Assembly: GCA_942491665.1 (NCBI GenBank)
Contig: CALOBR010000015.1
Coordinates: forward strand, 13,758 to 77,757
Reading direction: 5' to 3'
DNA: 64,000 bases
Source of the DNA: CAVQGZ01 sp942491665
GTDB lineage: Bacteria > Actinomycetota > Actinomycetes > Jiangellales > Jiangellaceae
Part shown: positions 15,363-23,929 of the stretch, one piece after another
Numbering within the stretch: the stretch's first letter is position 1
How the letters are laid out: each line of letters begins with the position of its first letter
Notes under the pieces: generated by a model
The model's database searches: none
Seen by the model: only the letters and a program-made list of their open reading frames with translations
Told to the model about the DNA's origin: nothing
Position numbers and translations under genes: made by a program

Positions 15363-17053
15363 CCCAGTTCGACACGATCAATGAGAACCGGCGCATGCAG
15401 CAGATCTACGGCGCGGTTCTGCACTACGCCGCTGACACCGTGGTGGAGGCGACGGCGTTCGGTGTTCCTCGTCGGCGGATGCAGACGTGGATCTACCGGC
15501 TGGATGAGGTTCCGCCGAGGCTGTCGACGCCGGTGCGTACCCGGCTGCTGCTGGAGGGTCTGGGCCCGACCTATGTGAAGCTGGGCCAGATCGTGTCGAG
15601 TCAGGCGAGCACGTTGCCCGATGAGTGGAAGGTTGAGCTCGACCGGTTGCAGAGTGAGGTTCCGCCGGTCCCGTACGACGTTGCTCGGCAGGTGATCATC
15701 GACGAGCTCGGTGCCCCACCGGAGGACTTGTATGCCTGGTTCGACACTAGGCCGCTTGCCGCGGCGTCGTTGGGTCAGGTGTACCGGGCCACCCTGCACG
15801 ATGGGCGTGATGTGGTCGTCAAGGTGCAGCGGCCTGCGCTGGACAAGCAGGTCAAGGCCGATCTGGGCGTGACGCGGGTGGTGAGTACCTACGCTGAGCG
15901 GCGCAGCTCCTACGCGCGGGAGATCGGCCTGAAGTCGATGCTGGAGGAGTTCGGCAGCACGCTGCTCGATGAGTTGGACTACTACGGCGAGGCGTACAAC
16001 ATGCAGCGCCTGGCGGAGAATCTCGCCGATATCCCGGGCGTGCACATCCCGACGATCGAGCGGTCGCTGTCGACGCGGCGGGTGCTGACGCAGGAGTTCA
16101 TCAGCGGTGTCAAGATCTCCGACGTCGAGGCGATGACGGCGGCCGGGCTCGACCTGCCGACGATCGGTGACTCCGCACTGCGCGCCGCCATCAAGATGCT
16201 GCTGATCGACGGCTTCTTCCACGCCGACCCGCATCCGGGCAACCTGCTTGTCAACCTTGAGACCGGGGTGGTGACGTTCCTCGACTCCGGCATGGTCGGG
16301 CAGATCACGCTCGCCCAGCGCGCCAACATGGCGATGCTGCTGTGGACGTTCGTCCAGGGGGACGTGCCGGCGATGGGGCGTCAGCTGCGCAGCCTGAGCG
16401 TGTCCTTCCGCGACGGGGTCGACGACAAGGCGTTCGACAAAGACTTCGAGCGCAAGATGGCCCGCTACGGGCGGGGTTCGGGCGCCGACATCAAGTCGGT
16501 GATGAGCGCCGGGCTGGCCGTGCTGCGCGACAACGGGTACCGGCTCGACCCACAGCTCACCCTGGCGCTGAAGTCGATGACGCAGGCGTCGGCGTTCTTC
16601 ACCCCCCTGGCCCCTGAGGATCGGCTGTTCACGCAGGCCGCGCTGGAAGCAGCGATGGAGCTCGGCGAAGTCGCTCTCACCGGTGACGCTGCCAGCGAGG
16701 CGGTCAAACGCGAGGGCATCCGGCTGCTGGGCGAAGGGGCCCAGGCCTTGCCGGCGTACCTACGTGGCCTGCTCTCGTGGAACGACCAGCTCAAGCGCGG
16801 CAAGCTCACCGTCTACGTCGACACCTCCTCGCTGGACCGTCAGATGAACCAGGCACGGCAGCTGACATCCATGATCGTCGTCGCCGTGCTGGTGGCCGGG
16901 GGGCTGATCGGATCGGCGCTGGCATCCCAGGTGTTCGCCGACGCCCCCGACCAACGCCTGGTCGCCGCCAGCCAGATCGGATTCTTCGGGTTCCTGAGCG
17001 TCGCCGCGGTACTGGTAGTCGTACTCCTGACACGCTCGATCCGACGGCGCTGA
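15359..17053 (+). CDS. AarF/ABC1/UbiB-family atypical kinase
   Basis: 564 residues, full length. Family motifs in order: KLGQIVSSQASTLP (the KxGQ motif, about residues 75-90), AAASLGQVYRATL (the Ala-rich nucleotide loop replacing a Gly-rich loop), VVVKVQRP with the ATP-binding lysine, FHADPHPGNLLV (catalytic loop, about 285-297) and FLDSGMVG (metal-binding DxG). Two C-terminal membrane helices follow (about 497-520 and 535-557). UbiB-type proteins are ATPases linked to isoprenoid lipid or quinone biosynthesis and lipid handling. Last gene of the DUF7144-holin-AarF operon. Confidence 0.92.
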   Translation: MTQFDTINENRRMQQIYGAVLHYAADTVVEATAFGVPRRRMQTWIYRLDEVPPRLSTPVRTRLLLEGLGPTYVKLGQIVSSQASTLPDEWKVELDRLQSEVPPVPYDVARQVIIDELGAPPEDLYAWFDTRPLAAASLGQVYRATLHDGRDVVVKVQRPALDKQVKADLGVTRVVSTYAERRSSYAREIGLKSMLEEFGSTLLDELDYYGEAYNMQRLAENLADIPGVHIPTIERSLSTRRVLTQEFISGVKISDVEAMTAAGLDLPTIGDSALRAAIKMLLIDGFFHADPHPGNLLVNLETGVVTFLDSGMVGQITLAQRANMAMLLWTFVQGDVPAMGRQLRSLSVSFRDGVDDKAFDKDFERKMARYGRGSGADIKSVMSAGLAVLRDNGYRLDPQLTLALKSMTQASAFFTPLAPEDRLFTQAALEAAMELGEVALTGDAASEAVKREGIRLLGEGAQALPAYLRGLLSWNDQLKRGKLTVYVDTSSLDRQMNQARQLTSMIVVAVLVAGGLIGSALASQVFADAPDQRLVAASQIGFFGFLSVAAVLVVVLLTRSIRRR

Positions 17054-17129
17054 CGACGCTGCGGCGATGGGCATCAGGTGGTTGTGCGATGGCCTCACGG
17101 TCCTCGGCCGGAGAAGGCGGACGATGGGT

Positions 17130-17151
17130 CCGGACCCCGAGCGGGGACCGG
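17130..17151. promoter_or_regulatory. Inverted repeat upstream of ClC gene
   Basis: CCGGACCCC-GAGC-GGGGACCGG, 9-bp arms with one mismatch, 26 bp before the ClC start. It could be the terminator of the AarF operon or an operator for the ClC gene. It does not match the LuxR-type box. Confidence 0.45.
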
Positions 17152-17176
17152 AGTCCGAGACGAAAGGGACTGACCG

Positions 17177-18442
17177 ATGACGGCACCTCAGATGCTGCCC
17201 CTTGACCGCCGGTGGTACCGAGAACTCCTGGTGGTCGCGGCGCTGGTGGGGGGCGTTGTCGGCGTGCTGGGCCTGGCCTACCTGGGCATCACGGGAGTGA
17301 TGGCCGACCTCGTGTTTGGCGACCCGCGGATACAGGCTTGGTCAGGCGAGTGGTGGTGGGTGGGGGTCACCGCCGGCGGTGGGCTTGCGGTCACAGCACT
17401 GCGCCAGTGGTGGAAGGTTCCGCAGAAGGTGCCTGGCGGCGTTGCCATCATCGAGTCGGGCGTCGTCAACCCGCGCGTGGTTCTGCCCTGGGTGGGCCTC
17501 GCGCTGGTGTCGGCGGTTGCCGGAGCGAGCCTCGGTCCGTCCTTCGCCCTGGTGATGATGGGTGGAGGGTTGGCGTCGTGGATCGCGTCGCGACGCTGGC
17601 CCGGCAACGAGGACGCCCGTCTGCAGGCGACCAGTGCCGGGATCGCCGGCGGGTTCGGGGGCGCTTTCACCTCTCCGCTGCTCGGAACGATCATGGTCAG
17701 CGAGCTGGCTCCCGTCCCGCGCCGAAAGTACATCGAGGCGGTGGTTCCGCAGCTGATCGCCGCCACCGTCGGGTTCGGGCTGTACTTCGGCGTCGTCGGA
17801 ACCACGTTCTTGAACAGCTTCGCCATCCCGGTCGATGACTTCAGGCCCTCCCAGCTGCTTGTCGGAGCTGTGCTCGGGGCTGCGTCGAGCCTGCTCATGG
17901 TCACGTTCGTGGTCATCGTCAAGCTGGTGAGCATGGGAGCCGCCAAGCTCACGCACCCCTATGTCCGCGGCGGCGTCCTCGGCGGCCTGGTGGGGCTGAT
18001 CGCCGTGGCGCTGCCGTTGACGGTGGGTGCCGGCAACTCCCAGCTGACCTCAGTGATCGACAACGCGGCCACGATCAGTGTCTGGCTGCTCGTGGCCGTG
18101 CTGGTCGGCAAGATGCTGGCCATGGCACTGAGCCTGGCTGCCGGATTCATCGGCGGCAACGTGCTTCCGATGCTGTTCGTCGGCGGTACCGCTGGAGTAA
18201 TCGCCCACCAGCTCTTTCCGAGCATCCCGTACGCGATCGCCGTCGGCTGCATGCTCTCGGCTGTCCCGGGCGCAACCATCCGGGCACCTCTCGGGCTGAC
18301 AGCGATCGCGTCACTGTCCATCGGCCTGGGTCCCGTGACCACTGCCCCCGTGGCCGCTGCCGTGGTGACCGCCCACGTACTCACCTCGGCCATCGTGCGG
18401 CTCATGCAGACCCGAACTTCGGTTCCGGCCGTTCACGCCTGA
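17177..18442 (+). CDS. ClC-family chloride channel/transporter
   Basis: 421 residues with about ten hydrophobic segments and the ClC layout. The selectivity region near residue 117 reads GASLGPSFALV in place of the canonical GxGxGPE, so the usual gating glutamate is replaced by serine. That may give an ungated or channel-like protein. A second ion-binding loop is GGNVLPMLFVGG (about 333). The ATG has the site GAAAGGGACTGACCG. It follows the AarF operon by 123 bp. Confidence 0.85.
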   Translation: MTAPQMLPLDRRWYRELLVVAALVGGVVGVLGLAYLGITGVMADLVFGDPRIQAWSGEWWWVGVTAGGGLAVTALRQWWKVPQKVPGGVAIIESGVVNPRVVLPWVGLALVSAVAGASLGPSFALVMMGGGLASWIASRRWPGNEDARLQATSAGIAGGFGGAFTSPLLGTIMVSELAPVPRRKYIEAVVPQLIAATVGFGLYFGVVGTTFLNSFAIPVDDFRPSQLLVGAVLGAASSLLMVTFVVIVKLVSMGAAKLTHPYVRGGVLGGLVGLIAVALPLTVGAGNSQLTSVIDNAATISVWLLVAVLVGKMLAMALSLAAGFIGGNVLPMLFVGGTAGVIAHQLFPSIPYAIAVGCMLSAVPGATIRAPLGLTAIASLSIGLGPVTTAPVAAAVVTAHVLTSAIVRLMQTRTSVPAVHA

Positions 18443-18468
18443 CCTGCGCCTGCGGGCCGGACGTACCT

Positions 18469-18512
18469 CACCCGACGGGGGTGATGTGGCTGCCTACGAA
18501 GGCTCGTAGCCT
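18469..18512 (+). promoter_or_regulatory. LuxR-type box 5 plus -10, upstream of CMD-family gene
   Basis: CACCC-GACGG-GGGTG (18469-18483), 23 bases, then TAGCCT (18507-18512). The box centre is 93 bp before the ATG at 18569. The -10 is identical to that of box 6. Confidence 0.8.
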
Positions 18513-18568
18513 CGCAAGCGAAGTCGCGCACGCAGTCGGCTGCGCGGCCAGGCAACGAGGAGTCCGAG

Positions 18569-18904
18569 ATGCCCGCAGAAGCACCCCTGCTCGACACGCT
18601 CGCCGCGATGACCGTCGCGTCAGTAGAGCTATCTGACCTTGAGCCGCGCGAGCTGATGCTCGCCCGGATCGCCGCACTCGCGGCGTCCGATGCGCCGCCT
18701 GCGTCGTATCTGGCCAATGCCGGTACCGCCATGGATGTCGGGGTAACCCTTGAGGACGTCCAGGGCGTCCTCGTCGCCGTGGCGCCGATCATCGGCTCGC
18801 CGCGTGCCGTCACTGCCGCAGGCAACGTTGCCGAGGCCTTGGGCTTCGCCATCCTGGCGATCGAGGATGAGATCGCCGCGGCCATCGAGTCCGAGCTCGA
18901 CTAG
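18569..18904 (+). CDS. Carboxymuconolactone-decarboxylase-family protein, catalytic motif lost
   Basis: 111 residues, all-helical. Conserved stretches are LEPRELMLARIAALAASDAPPASYLANAGTA and VTLEDVQGVLVAVAPIIGSPRAVTAAGNVAEALG, the AhpD/CMD core. The peroxidase CxxC and the CMD histidine are absent, so it is not an AhpD-type peroxidase; a ligand-binding or unknown role is more likely. The ATG has AACGAGGAGTCCGAG upstream. It is the first gene after LuxR-type box 5, followed 121 bp later by a DUF1269 gene. Confidence 0.7.
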   Translation: MPAEAPLLDTLAAMTVASVELSDLEPRELMLARIAALAASDAPPASYLANAGTAMDVGVTLEDVQGVLVAVAPIIGSPRAVTAAGNVAEALGFAILAIEDEIAAAIESELD

Positions 18905-19025
18905 CCGGCCACCATGCGGGGCACGTGCATCTGTCGACCAGGCCGTCGGGCTCTCTCCGCGCAGTGCTGTGTCACCAGTCAACCGGATTCTCACTGAGGC
19001 CGGACCAGCCATTGAGGGAGTAGAG

Positions 19026-19559
19026 ATGCAGGGGTTGGACACATTCGCAGCATTCGGGGCGACCTACGGTTCGCTCGACGACGCCGAGGCCGACTACGAG
19101 GCCATCAAGGCGCTGTACTACGACGCCGGGATTATCGACACGTTCGACGCTGCCGTCATCACGAAGACTGACAAGGGCAAGGTCAAGATTGTGAAGAAGC
19201 ACGAGCAGCCGCTGCGTCAGGGTGCGTGGGTCGGTGGGGGCCTCGGCCTGGCGACCGGGCTGTGCGTTGCGCTGTTCCCGGCGGTCGCCGTGGGTGCCGG
19301 GATCGCCTGGGGTACCGGCATCGGTGCCGGGCTCGGTGCGCTCGCCGGCCATGCGGCCGGCGGCATGAGCCGCTCCGACCTGAAGGACCTCGGTGAGTCC
19401 TTGGACAACGGTGAAGCCGCCGTCGTCGCGATTGCTGCGGTCGCAGTCGCAGACCGAGTCGAAGCGGCGCTCAACCGAGCAGACAAGGTGGAGCGCAAGG
19501 AGATGAAGGCCGACGCTGACGCCGTCAAGGCCGACGTGGCCGAGGCAGCCACCGAGTAG
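19026..19559 (+). CDS. DUF1269 family membrane-associated protein
   Basis: 177 residues from the ATG at 19026 (site GAGGGAGTAGAG). The N-terminal alpha/beta part has the family signature (GSLDDAEADYEAIKALY, then DTFDAAVITKTDKGKVKIVKKHEQP). A Gly/Ala membrane hairpin spans residues 62-107 (WVGGGLGLATGLCVALFP, then GIAWGTGIGAGLGALAGHAAGG). The C-terminus is charged and helical with heptad-like Lys/Asp/Ala repeats. Likely a membrane-anchored stress protein; biochemical role unknown. No LuxR-type box sits directly upstream, so it may be read from box 5. Confidence 0.85.
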   Translation: MQGLDTFAAFGATYGSLDDAEADYEAIKALYYDAGIIDTFDAAVITKTDKGKVKIVKKHEQPLRQGAWVGGGLGLATGLCVALFPAVAVGAGIAWGTGIGAGLGALAGHAAGGMSRSDLKDLGESLDNGEAAVVAIAAVAVADRVEAALNRADKVERKEMKADADAVKADVAEAATE

Positions 19560-19585
19560 GCGCCAGCAACCCGTTCGCGGCCGCT

Positions 19586-19608
19586 GGGCCGACCAAGCTC
19601 GGCGGCCC
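19586..19608 (+). terminator. Terminator-like hairpin after the DUF1269 gene
   Basis: GGGCCGA (19586-19592) pairs with TCGG-CGGCCC (19599-19608) with one bulged base and a 6-nt loop, 27 bp after the DUF1269 stop and before the SulP gene. Confidence 0.45.
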
Positions 19609-19664
19609 GGGCCGTCCGGTGGGCCCAGTCGGCCAGTTGACTGTCGAGCGTTGGGAGATCAGTT

Positions 19665-21404
19665 GTGACGAAAGATGCGGCCACTCGTTCCGACGAGACC
19701 CCGGGACTGATCAAGCGGTCCCTGCCCATTCTGGTGTGGCTGCCGCAGTACCAGCGGTCGTGGTTGAAGAGCGACGTGGTTGCCGGCCTCTCAGTCTGGG
19801 CCCTGATGGTGCCTACGTCGCTGGGCTACGCGACGCTCAGCGGCGTCCCCGTGCAGAACGGGTTGTACGCGGCCGCAGCCGGGCTGATCGTATTCGCGAT
19901 CTTCACTACCTCGAGGCAGGTCACCCAGGGCCCATCGTCGTCCACGGCGCCCGTGCTCGGTGCAGCCGTGGTCTCGCTGGCCACTGCGGGGTCCGAGGAC
20001 GCCGTGGCTGTGGCTGCCGCGGTGGTGCTGACCGCCGGACTTCTGTTCGTTGTGATGGCCGTGCTGAAGATGGGATGGATCTCGCAGTTCCTGTCAGCGG
20101 CGGTGCTGACAGGCTTCACGTTTGGTGTCGCCATCAACGTCGCTTCCGGTGAGCTCTTCAAGATCACTGGCACTGACTCGGCGGGGTCGAACACGTGGCA
20201 GAAGGTAGGCAACTGGGTGTCGAGCCTGCCCGAGGCGAACGGCACCACGCTCGTGGTCGGAATGGCAGCGCTTGTGCTGCTCTTCGGTCTCAAGCTGCTT
20301 GCGCCCAAGGTCCCCGCTGCTCTGGTGGCAGTCATCCTGGGCATCCTCGCCACGAGGGTGCTTGACCTCGGTGACCGCGACGTCGAGCTCATCGCCGAGG
20401 TGCCACGCGGTCTGCCCAGCCCAGTGATACCTGACTTCGGACTGATCCTGGACAACCTGGCGACCATCGTCAGCGCGGCGGTTGGCCTGCTACTCATCGG
20501 GTTCTCCGTGACTACGGCCGCTGTCAGGCAGTACGCGACGAAGCACAACTACCGGGTCGACATCAATCAGGAACTCCTCGCGCAGGGCATGTCCAACGTC
20601 TCATCGAGCATGTTCCAGGGCATCTTCAACAACGGCTCCCTCTCCAAGAGCCCCGTCAACGATGATGCGGGCGCGAAGTCTCAGGTGTCGAACCTGGCGC
20701 AGTCCGTGTTCATCATCCTGACCCTGCTGTTCCTCGCCCCCCTGTTCTCTGACCTGCCTGAGGCCGTGCTGGGCGCCATCATCATCGAGGCCGTCGTGAT
20801 GGGCATGATGGACGTCGGCGAGATGAGGCGGTTGCTCTCGGTCAAGCCGTTCGAGTTCGCCGCGGCACTCGCCGCGCTGCTGGGCGTCATGACGTTCGGT
20901 ATCCTGCCGGGCGTCTTCATCGGGGTCGGACTGTCCATGATCTGGTTGGTCGCCGTGTCCGCCCTCCCGTACATCCCGGACCTCGGGCGCAAGCCCGGGA
21001 CCGATGCGTTCTTCGACGTCGACAGGCACGAGGACTGCGAGACGTACCCCGGTCTTACCATCCTTCGCTTCGACGGTGGCCTGTTCTTCGTCAACGCCGA
21101 CGCCTTGTCCGACCGTGTGCGCCAGATCCGCATCGAGTCGACTGCGTCGATGCAGGGGGTCGTCCTCAGCATGGAGGGCGTCAACTTCATCGACACCGAA
21201 GGCGCCGACGTGCTGAAGGCGATCGCCAGGGCCGGCACGGACCGGAGCATCGACCTGTACCTCGCACGCGTCAAGCCACAAGTGGTCGAGGTACTGGAAC
21301 GGGATGGCTTCTTCGACCTCGTCTCCCGCGACCACGTCAGCGACGACATCGCTGCCGCAGTCAGACTTCACGCCCAGCGTCACCCCGCCGCGGCGCGCGA
21401 GTAG
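19665..21404 (+). CDS. SulP-family anion transporter with STAS domain
   Basis: 579 residues from a GTG with GGGAG 7 bp upstream. The SulP transport domain (residues about 20-415) begins LIKRSLPILVWLPQYQRSWLKSDVVAGLSVWALMVP and has about 12 helices, including the signature GLYAAAAGLIVFAIFTTSRQVTQGPSSSTAPVLG. The C-terminal STAS domain (about 450-570) has LRFDGGLFFVNAD and VVLSMEGVNFIDTEGADVL. It probably carries sulfate, bicarbonate or another anion by symport or exchange; the substrate cannot be read from sequence. It lies between DUF1269 and metallophosphoesterase genes. Confidence 0.92.
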   Translation: MTKDAATRSDETPGLIKRSLPILVWLPQYQRSWLKSDVVAGLSVWALMVPTSLGYATLSGVPVQNGLYAAAAGLIVFAIFTTSRQVTQGPSSSTAPVLGAAVVSLATAGSEDAVAVAAAVVLTAGLLFVVMAVLKMGWISQFLSAAVLTGFTFGVAINVASGELFKITGTDSAGSNTWQKVGNWVSSLPEANGTTLVVGMAALVLLFGLKLLAPKVPAALVAVILGILATRVLDLGDRDVELIAEVPRGLPSPVIPDFGLILDNLATIVSAAVGLLLIGFSVTTAAVRQYATKHNYRVDINQELLAQGMSNVSSSMFQGIFNNGSLSKSPVNDDAGAKSQVSNLAQSVFIILTLLFLAPLFSDLPEAVLGAIIIEAVVMGMMDVGEMRRLLSVKPFEFAAALAALLGVMTFGILPGVFIGVGLSMIWLVAVSALPYIPDLGRKPGTDAFFDVDRHEDCETYPGLTILRFDGGLFFVNADALSDRVRQIRIESTASMQGVVLSMEGVNFIDTEGADVLKAIARAGTDRSIDLYLARVKPQVVEVLERDGFFDLVSRDHVSDDIAAAVRLHAQRHPAAARE

Positions 21405-21510
21405 CTCTGATGACGAAAGGCGACCCCTGCCGAGTCGGTGGCGCCCGACCGGCTGCTCCTGAGGCTGTGCCATGGTCTGGTTGGACGCTGTCCACAACCC
21501 GGAGGGCCGC

Positions 21511-22335
21511 GTGACCCCGTCAGCTCCGAGCGGACTGCGCCTCGCACACGTGTCCGACATCCACGTCGGTGCTCATGACGACAGCGCGATCGAGGGGCTG
21601 GTCGCCGATCTCCATTCTGCGGGCGTGGCTGCGACGGTCGTCACGGGGGACCTGACGATGAGAGCACGGACCCACCAGTTCGTTCGCGCCGTTGAGCTCG
21701 TCGGTCGATTTCCGTCTCCCACGATGATCGTTCTGGGGAACCACGACCTGCCCCTGACCAACCCGCTCAGACGGTTGGCAGCTCCCTATGCCAAATTCCA
21801 GGCTCAGGTCACCGACGAGCTCGACCCGATTCTTGATCTCGGCACTGTGCGGATCCAGGGCCTGGGGTCGATGCCGCGCTGGCGATGGAAGTCGGGCCGG
21901 GTCTCCGGTCGGCAGACCGACCTGATCCGTGCCACATTCGCCGATTCCCCGCCGTCAACAGCCCGGGTGGTCGCGCTGCACCACCCGCCGAGTTTGACGA
22001 ACCTGGAATCGTTGGCGGGCCGCGCTGACTTCGAGCACGCGCTGGTGGATGCCGAGATTGACGTCGTCCTGGCGGGGCACACCCACGTTCCCGCGGTCCA
22101 GGTGCTGCAGGTGGCTTCGGGTTCGCGGGTCCGGCGGATCGTCGAAGTCGTGGCCGGCACCGCGACCAGTGACCGTACTCGCGGCGTGGAGCAATCCTGG
22201 TCGCTGCTGGAGTTCGCCGCGGAGACGGTCACGGTGACTGAGCGCTTCGCCGGTGAAGGGCGGTGGCGGCCCGGTCCGAAGCAGTCATTCCGGCTCTCAC
22301 CTGGCGCCCACCGCCCAGCAGGCGCGTCGGGATGA
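21511..22335 (+). CDS. Calcineurin-like metallophosphoesterase
   Basis: 274 residues from the GTG at 21511, chosen for GGAGGG 4 bp upstream; an ATG at 21472 is possible. All five metallophosphoesterase motifs are present: HVSDIHVG, TGDLTM, LGNHDLP, LHHPP and AGHTHVP, supplying the two-metal centre. Cytosolic (no signal). It is likely a phosphodiesterase of the Icc/CpdA type, acting on a cyclic nucleotide or similar diester; the substrate is inferred from family only. It sits 106 bp after SulP and 64 bp before the diacylglycerol-kinase-like gene. Confidence 0.88.
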   Translation: MTPSAPSGLRLAHVSDIHVGAHDDSAIEGLVADLHSAGVAATVVTGDLTMRARTHQFVRAVELVGRFPSPTMIVLGNHDLPLTNPLRRLAAPYAKFQAQVTDELDPILDLGTVRIQGLGSMPRWRWKSGRVSGRQTDLIRATFADSPPSTARVVALHHPPSLTNLESLAGRADFEHALVDAEIDVVLAGHTHVPAVQVLQVASGSRVRRIVEVVAGTATSDRTRGVEQSWSLLEFAAETVTVTERFAGEGRWRPGPKQSFRLSPGAHRPAGASG

Positions 22336-22399
22336 GTGCTGTTCTTCGGGGCCGCCAGTGTGTGACCAGACTGTCCCGAGCCCGGAAGGGGGTGCGGTT

Positions 22400-23695
22400 G
22401 TGTCCCGTCGTGTTGCCGCCGCGCTAGCACTGCTGTCCCTGGTCGTCGGTGGGGCGCTGCTGGTGTTCTTGGTCGTCGCGGAGTTCCCCCGCGGCCTGAT
22501 CGCGCTTGCCCTGCTGGTGCTGGCGGCAACGGCTGGGTGGCGTGGCCTGATCCGCACGGGGGGCGCTCGCCTGTGGCTGTGGGTCGGGGCCGGCGCGCTG
22601 CTGCTGGGTGCGCTGGCTGTCGTGCTCGTCGATGGGATCCGCCCGGCCGGGCTGGTGGGCATCGTTCTCGTCGTGCTGACCGTCGCGGCCAGCACGCGGG
22701 CGTTCTCCGTGCACCTGCACCTGCCAGCAGCACCTCGACCCACTCGGGCGGTGGTCGCCTACAACATCAAGTCCGGTGGTGGCAAAGCAGTGCGCGACAA
22801 CCTGGCGCAGGAGGCGCGCTCCCGCGGGATCACCCCGCGGGAGCTGAAGCCCGGCGAGGACTGGGAGCAGGTAGTGCGCGACCTGGTCGACGGCGGCGCC
22901 GACGGGCTGATGGCGGCCGGCGGGGACGGGACGCAGGCGCTGGTGGCTACCATCGCGGCCGAGCATGACCTCCCCTTCGCCTGCATCCCGGCCGGCACTC
23001 GCAACCACTTCGCCCTGGACCTCGGCGTTGACCGCAACGACGTGGTCGGTGCGCTGGACGCCTTCGTCGACGGCGGGGAGAAGAGGGTCGACCTGGGCGA
23101 GGTCGGTGGCCGGGTGTTCGTGAACAACGTGTCCTTCGGTTTGTACGCCGAGGCAGTGCAGAGCAAGGGCTATCGGGACGCGAAGATCCGCACCCTCCTC
23201 GACACCGTGCCGACCGCGGTGGGGCCCGGTCAGGACGGCACCCAGCGCCCGCTGCGCTGGATCGGGCCGGACGGCACACCGCACTCGTCCGCGATGGTGA
23301 TCTTGGTGTCCAACAACGTGTACCGGCTGGGCAAGGCCATCGGCTCGGGCACCCGCCCCCGCATGGACGCCGGGGTCCTCGGGGTCGCAGTCATGGGCGC
23401 CCCATCCCCCAGCGGCCACATCCCGCCCTTGCTGCAGTGGGCCACGCCGGTGCTCGTGGTCGATTCCGACGGCGACGTCCCAGTCGGCGTCGACGGCGAG
23501 GCGCTGATGCTGCCGACACCGCTGACCTTGCGGATCCGACCCGCTGCGCTGCGCGTCCGCATCGCCCCGCAGCACCCGGGTGCGTCTCCGGCCTACGCCC
23601 AGCCGACAGGGATCCGCGACGCCATACGCGACCTGGTGCGCATCGCCGGGGGCGCTTCGCCCGCGGCGCCGGGCGGCTCCTCCACCGGGCTTTGA
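22400..23695 (+). CDS. Membrane-anchored diacylglycerol-kinase-family protein
   Basis: 431 residues from the GTG at 22400 (site CGGAAGGGGG). The first 105 residues hold about four membrane helices. The DAGK catalytic domain follows at about 118-420, with a GGDGT nucleotide motif (LMAAGGDGTQALVATI), ACIPAGTRNHFALDLG, and FVNNVSFGLYAE. Lipid kinases of this fold phosphorylate diacylglycerol, sphingosine-like or other lipid alcohols with ATP. The fusion to an N-terminal membrane domain suggests a membrane lipid substrate. Probably co-transcribed with the phosphoesterase. Confidence 0.85.
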   Translation: MSRRVAAALALLSLVVGGALLVFLVVAEFPRGLIALALLVLAATAGWRGLIRTGGARLWLWVGAGALLLGALAVVLVDGIRPAGLVGIVLVVLTVAASTRAFSVHLHLPAAPRPTRAVVAYNIKSGGGKAVRDNLAQEARSRGITPRELKPGEDWEQVVRDLVDGGADGLMAAGGDGTQALVATIAAEHDLPFACIPAGTRNHFALDLGVDRNDVVGALDAFVDGGEKRVDLGEVGGRVFVNNVSFGLYAEAVQSKGYRDAKIRTLLDTVPTAVGPGQDGTQRPLRWIGPDGTPHSSAMVILVSNNVYRLGKAIGSGTRPRMDAGVLGVAVMGAPSPSGHIPPLLQWATPVLVVDSDGDVPVGVDGEALMLPTPLTLRIRPAALRVRIAPQHPGASPAYAQPTGIRDAIRDLVRIAGGASPAAPGGSSTGL

Positions 23696-23814
23696 TCGTC
23701 AACTCCCTTCATGCCGAGGGCACTGCCGAGCACAGGGTCGTGGACTCGTGCTCCTTTTCCGTTGGCCTGGCCGGGTGTTGACCCTGAACTCCGACGTGGC
23801 GGGTCTGGGCACCT

Positions 23815-23858
23815 CACCCGCTACGGGTAGTCCGGCCTTGGCCGTGCCGGTCTAGCCT
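23815..23858 (+). promoter_or_regulatory. LuxR-type box 6 plus -10, upstream of P-type ATPase
   Basis: CACCC-GCTAC-GGGTA (23815-23829), 23 bases, then TAGCCT (23853-23858). The box centre is 108 bp before the ATG at 23930. Confidence 0.8.
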
Positions 23859-23929
23859 CGGTCGATGAAAGGTCCGTGAACTCGTCACGGGGCCGTCACG
23901 ACACCTGGACGTAGGTCTGGAGGGCTTTC

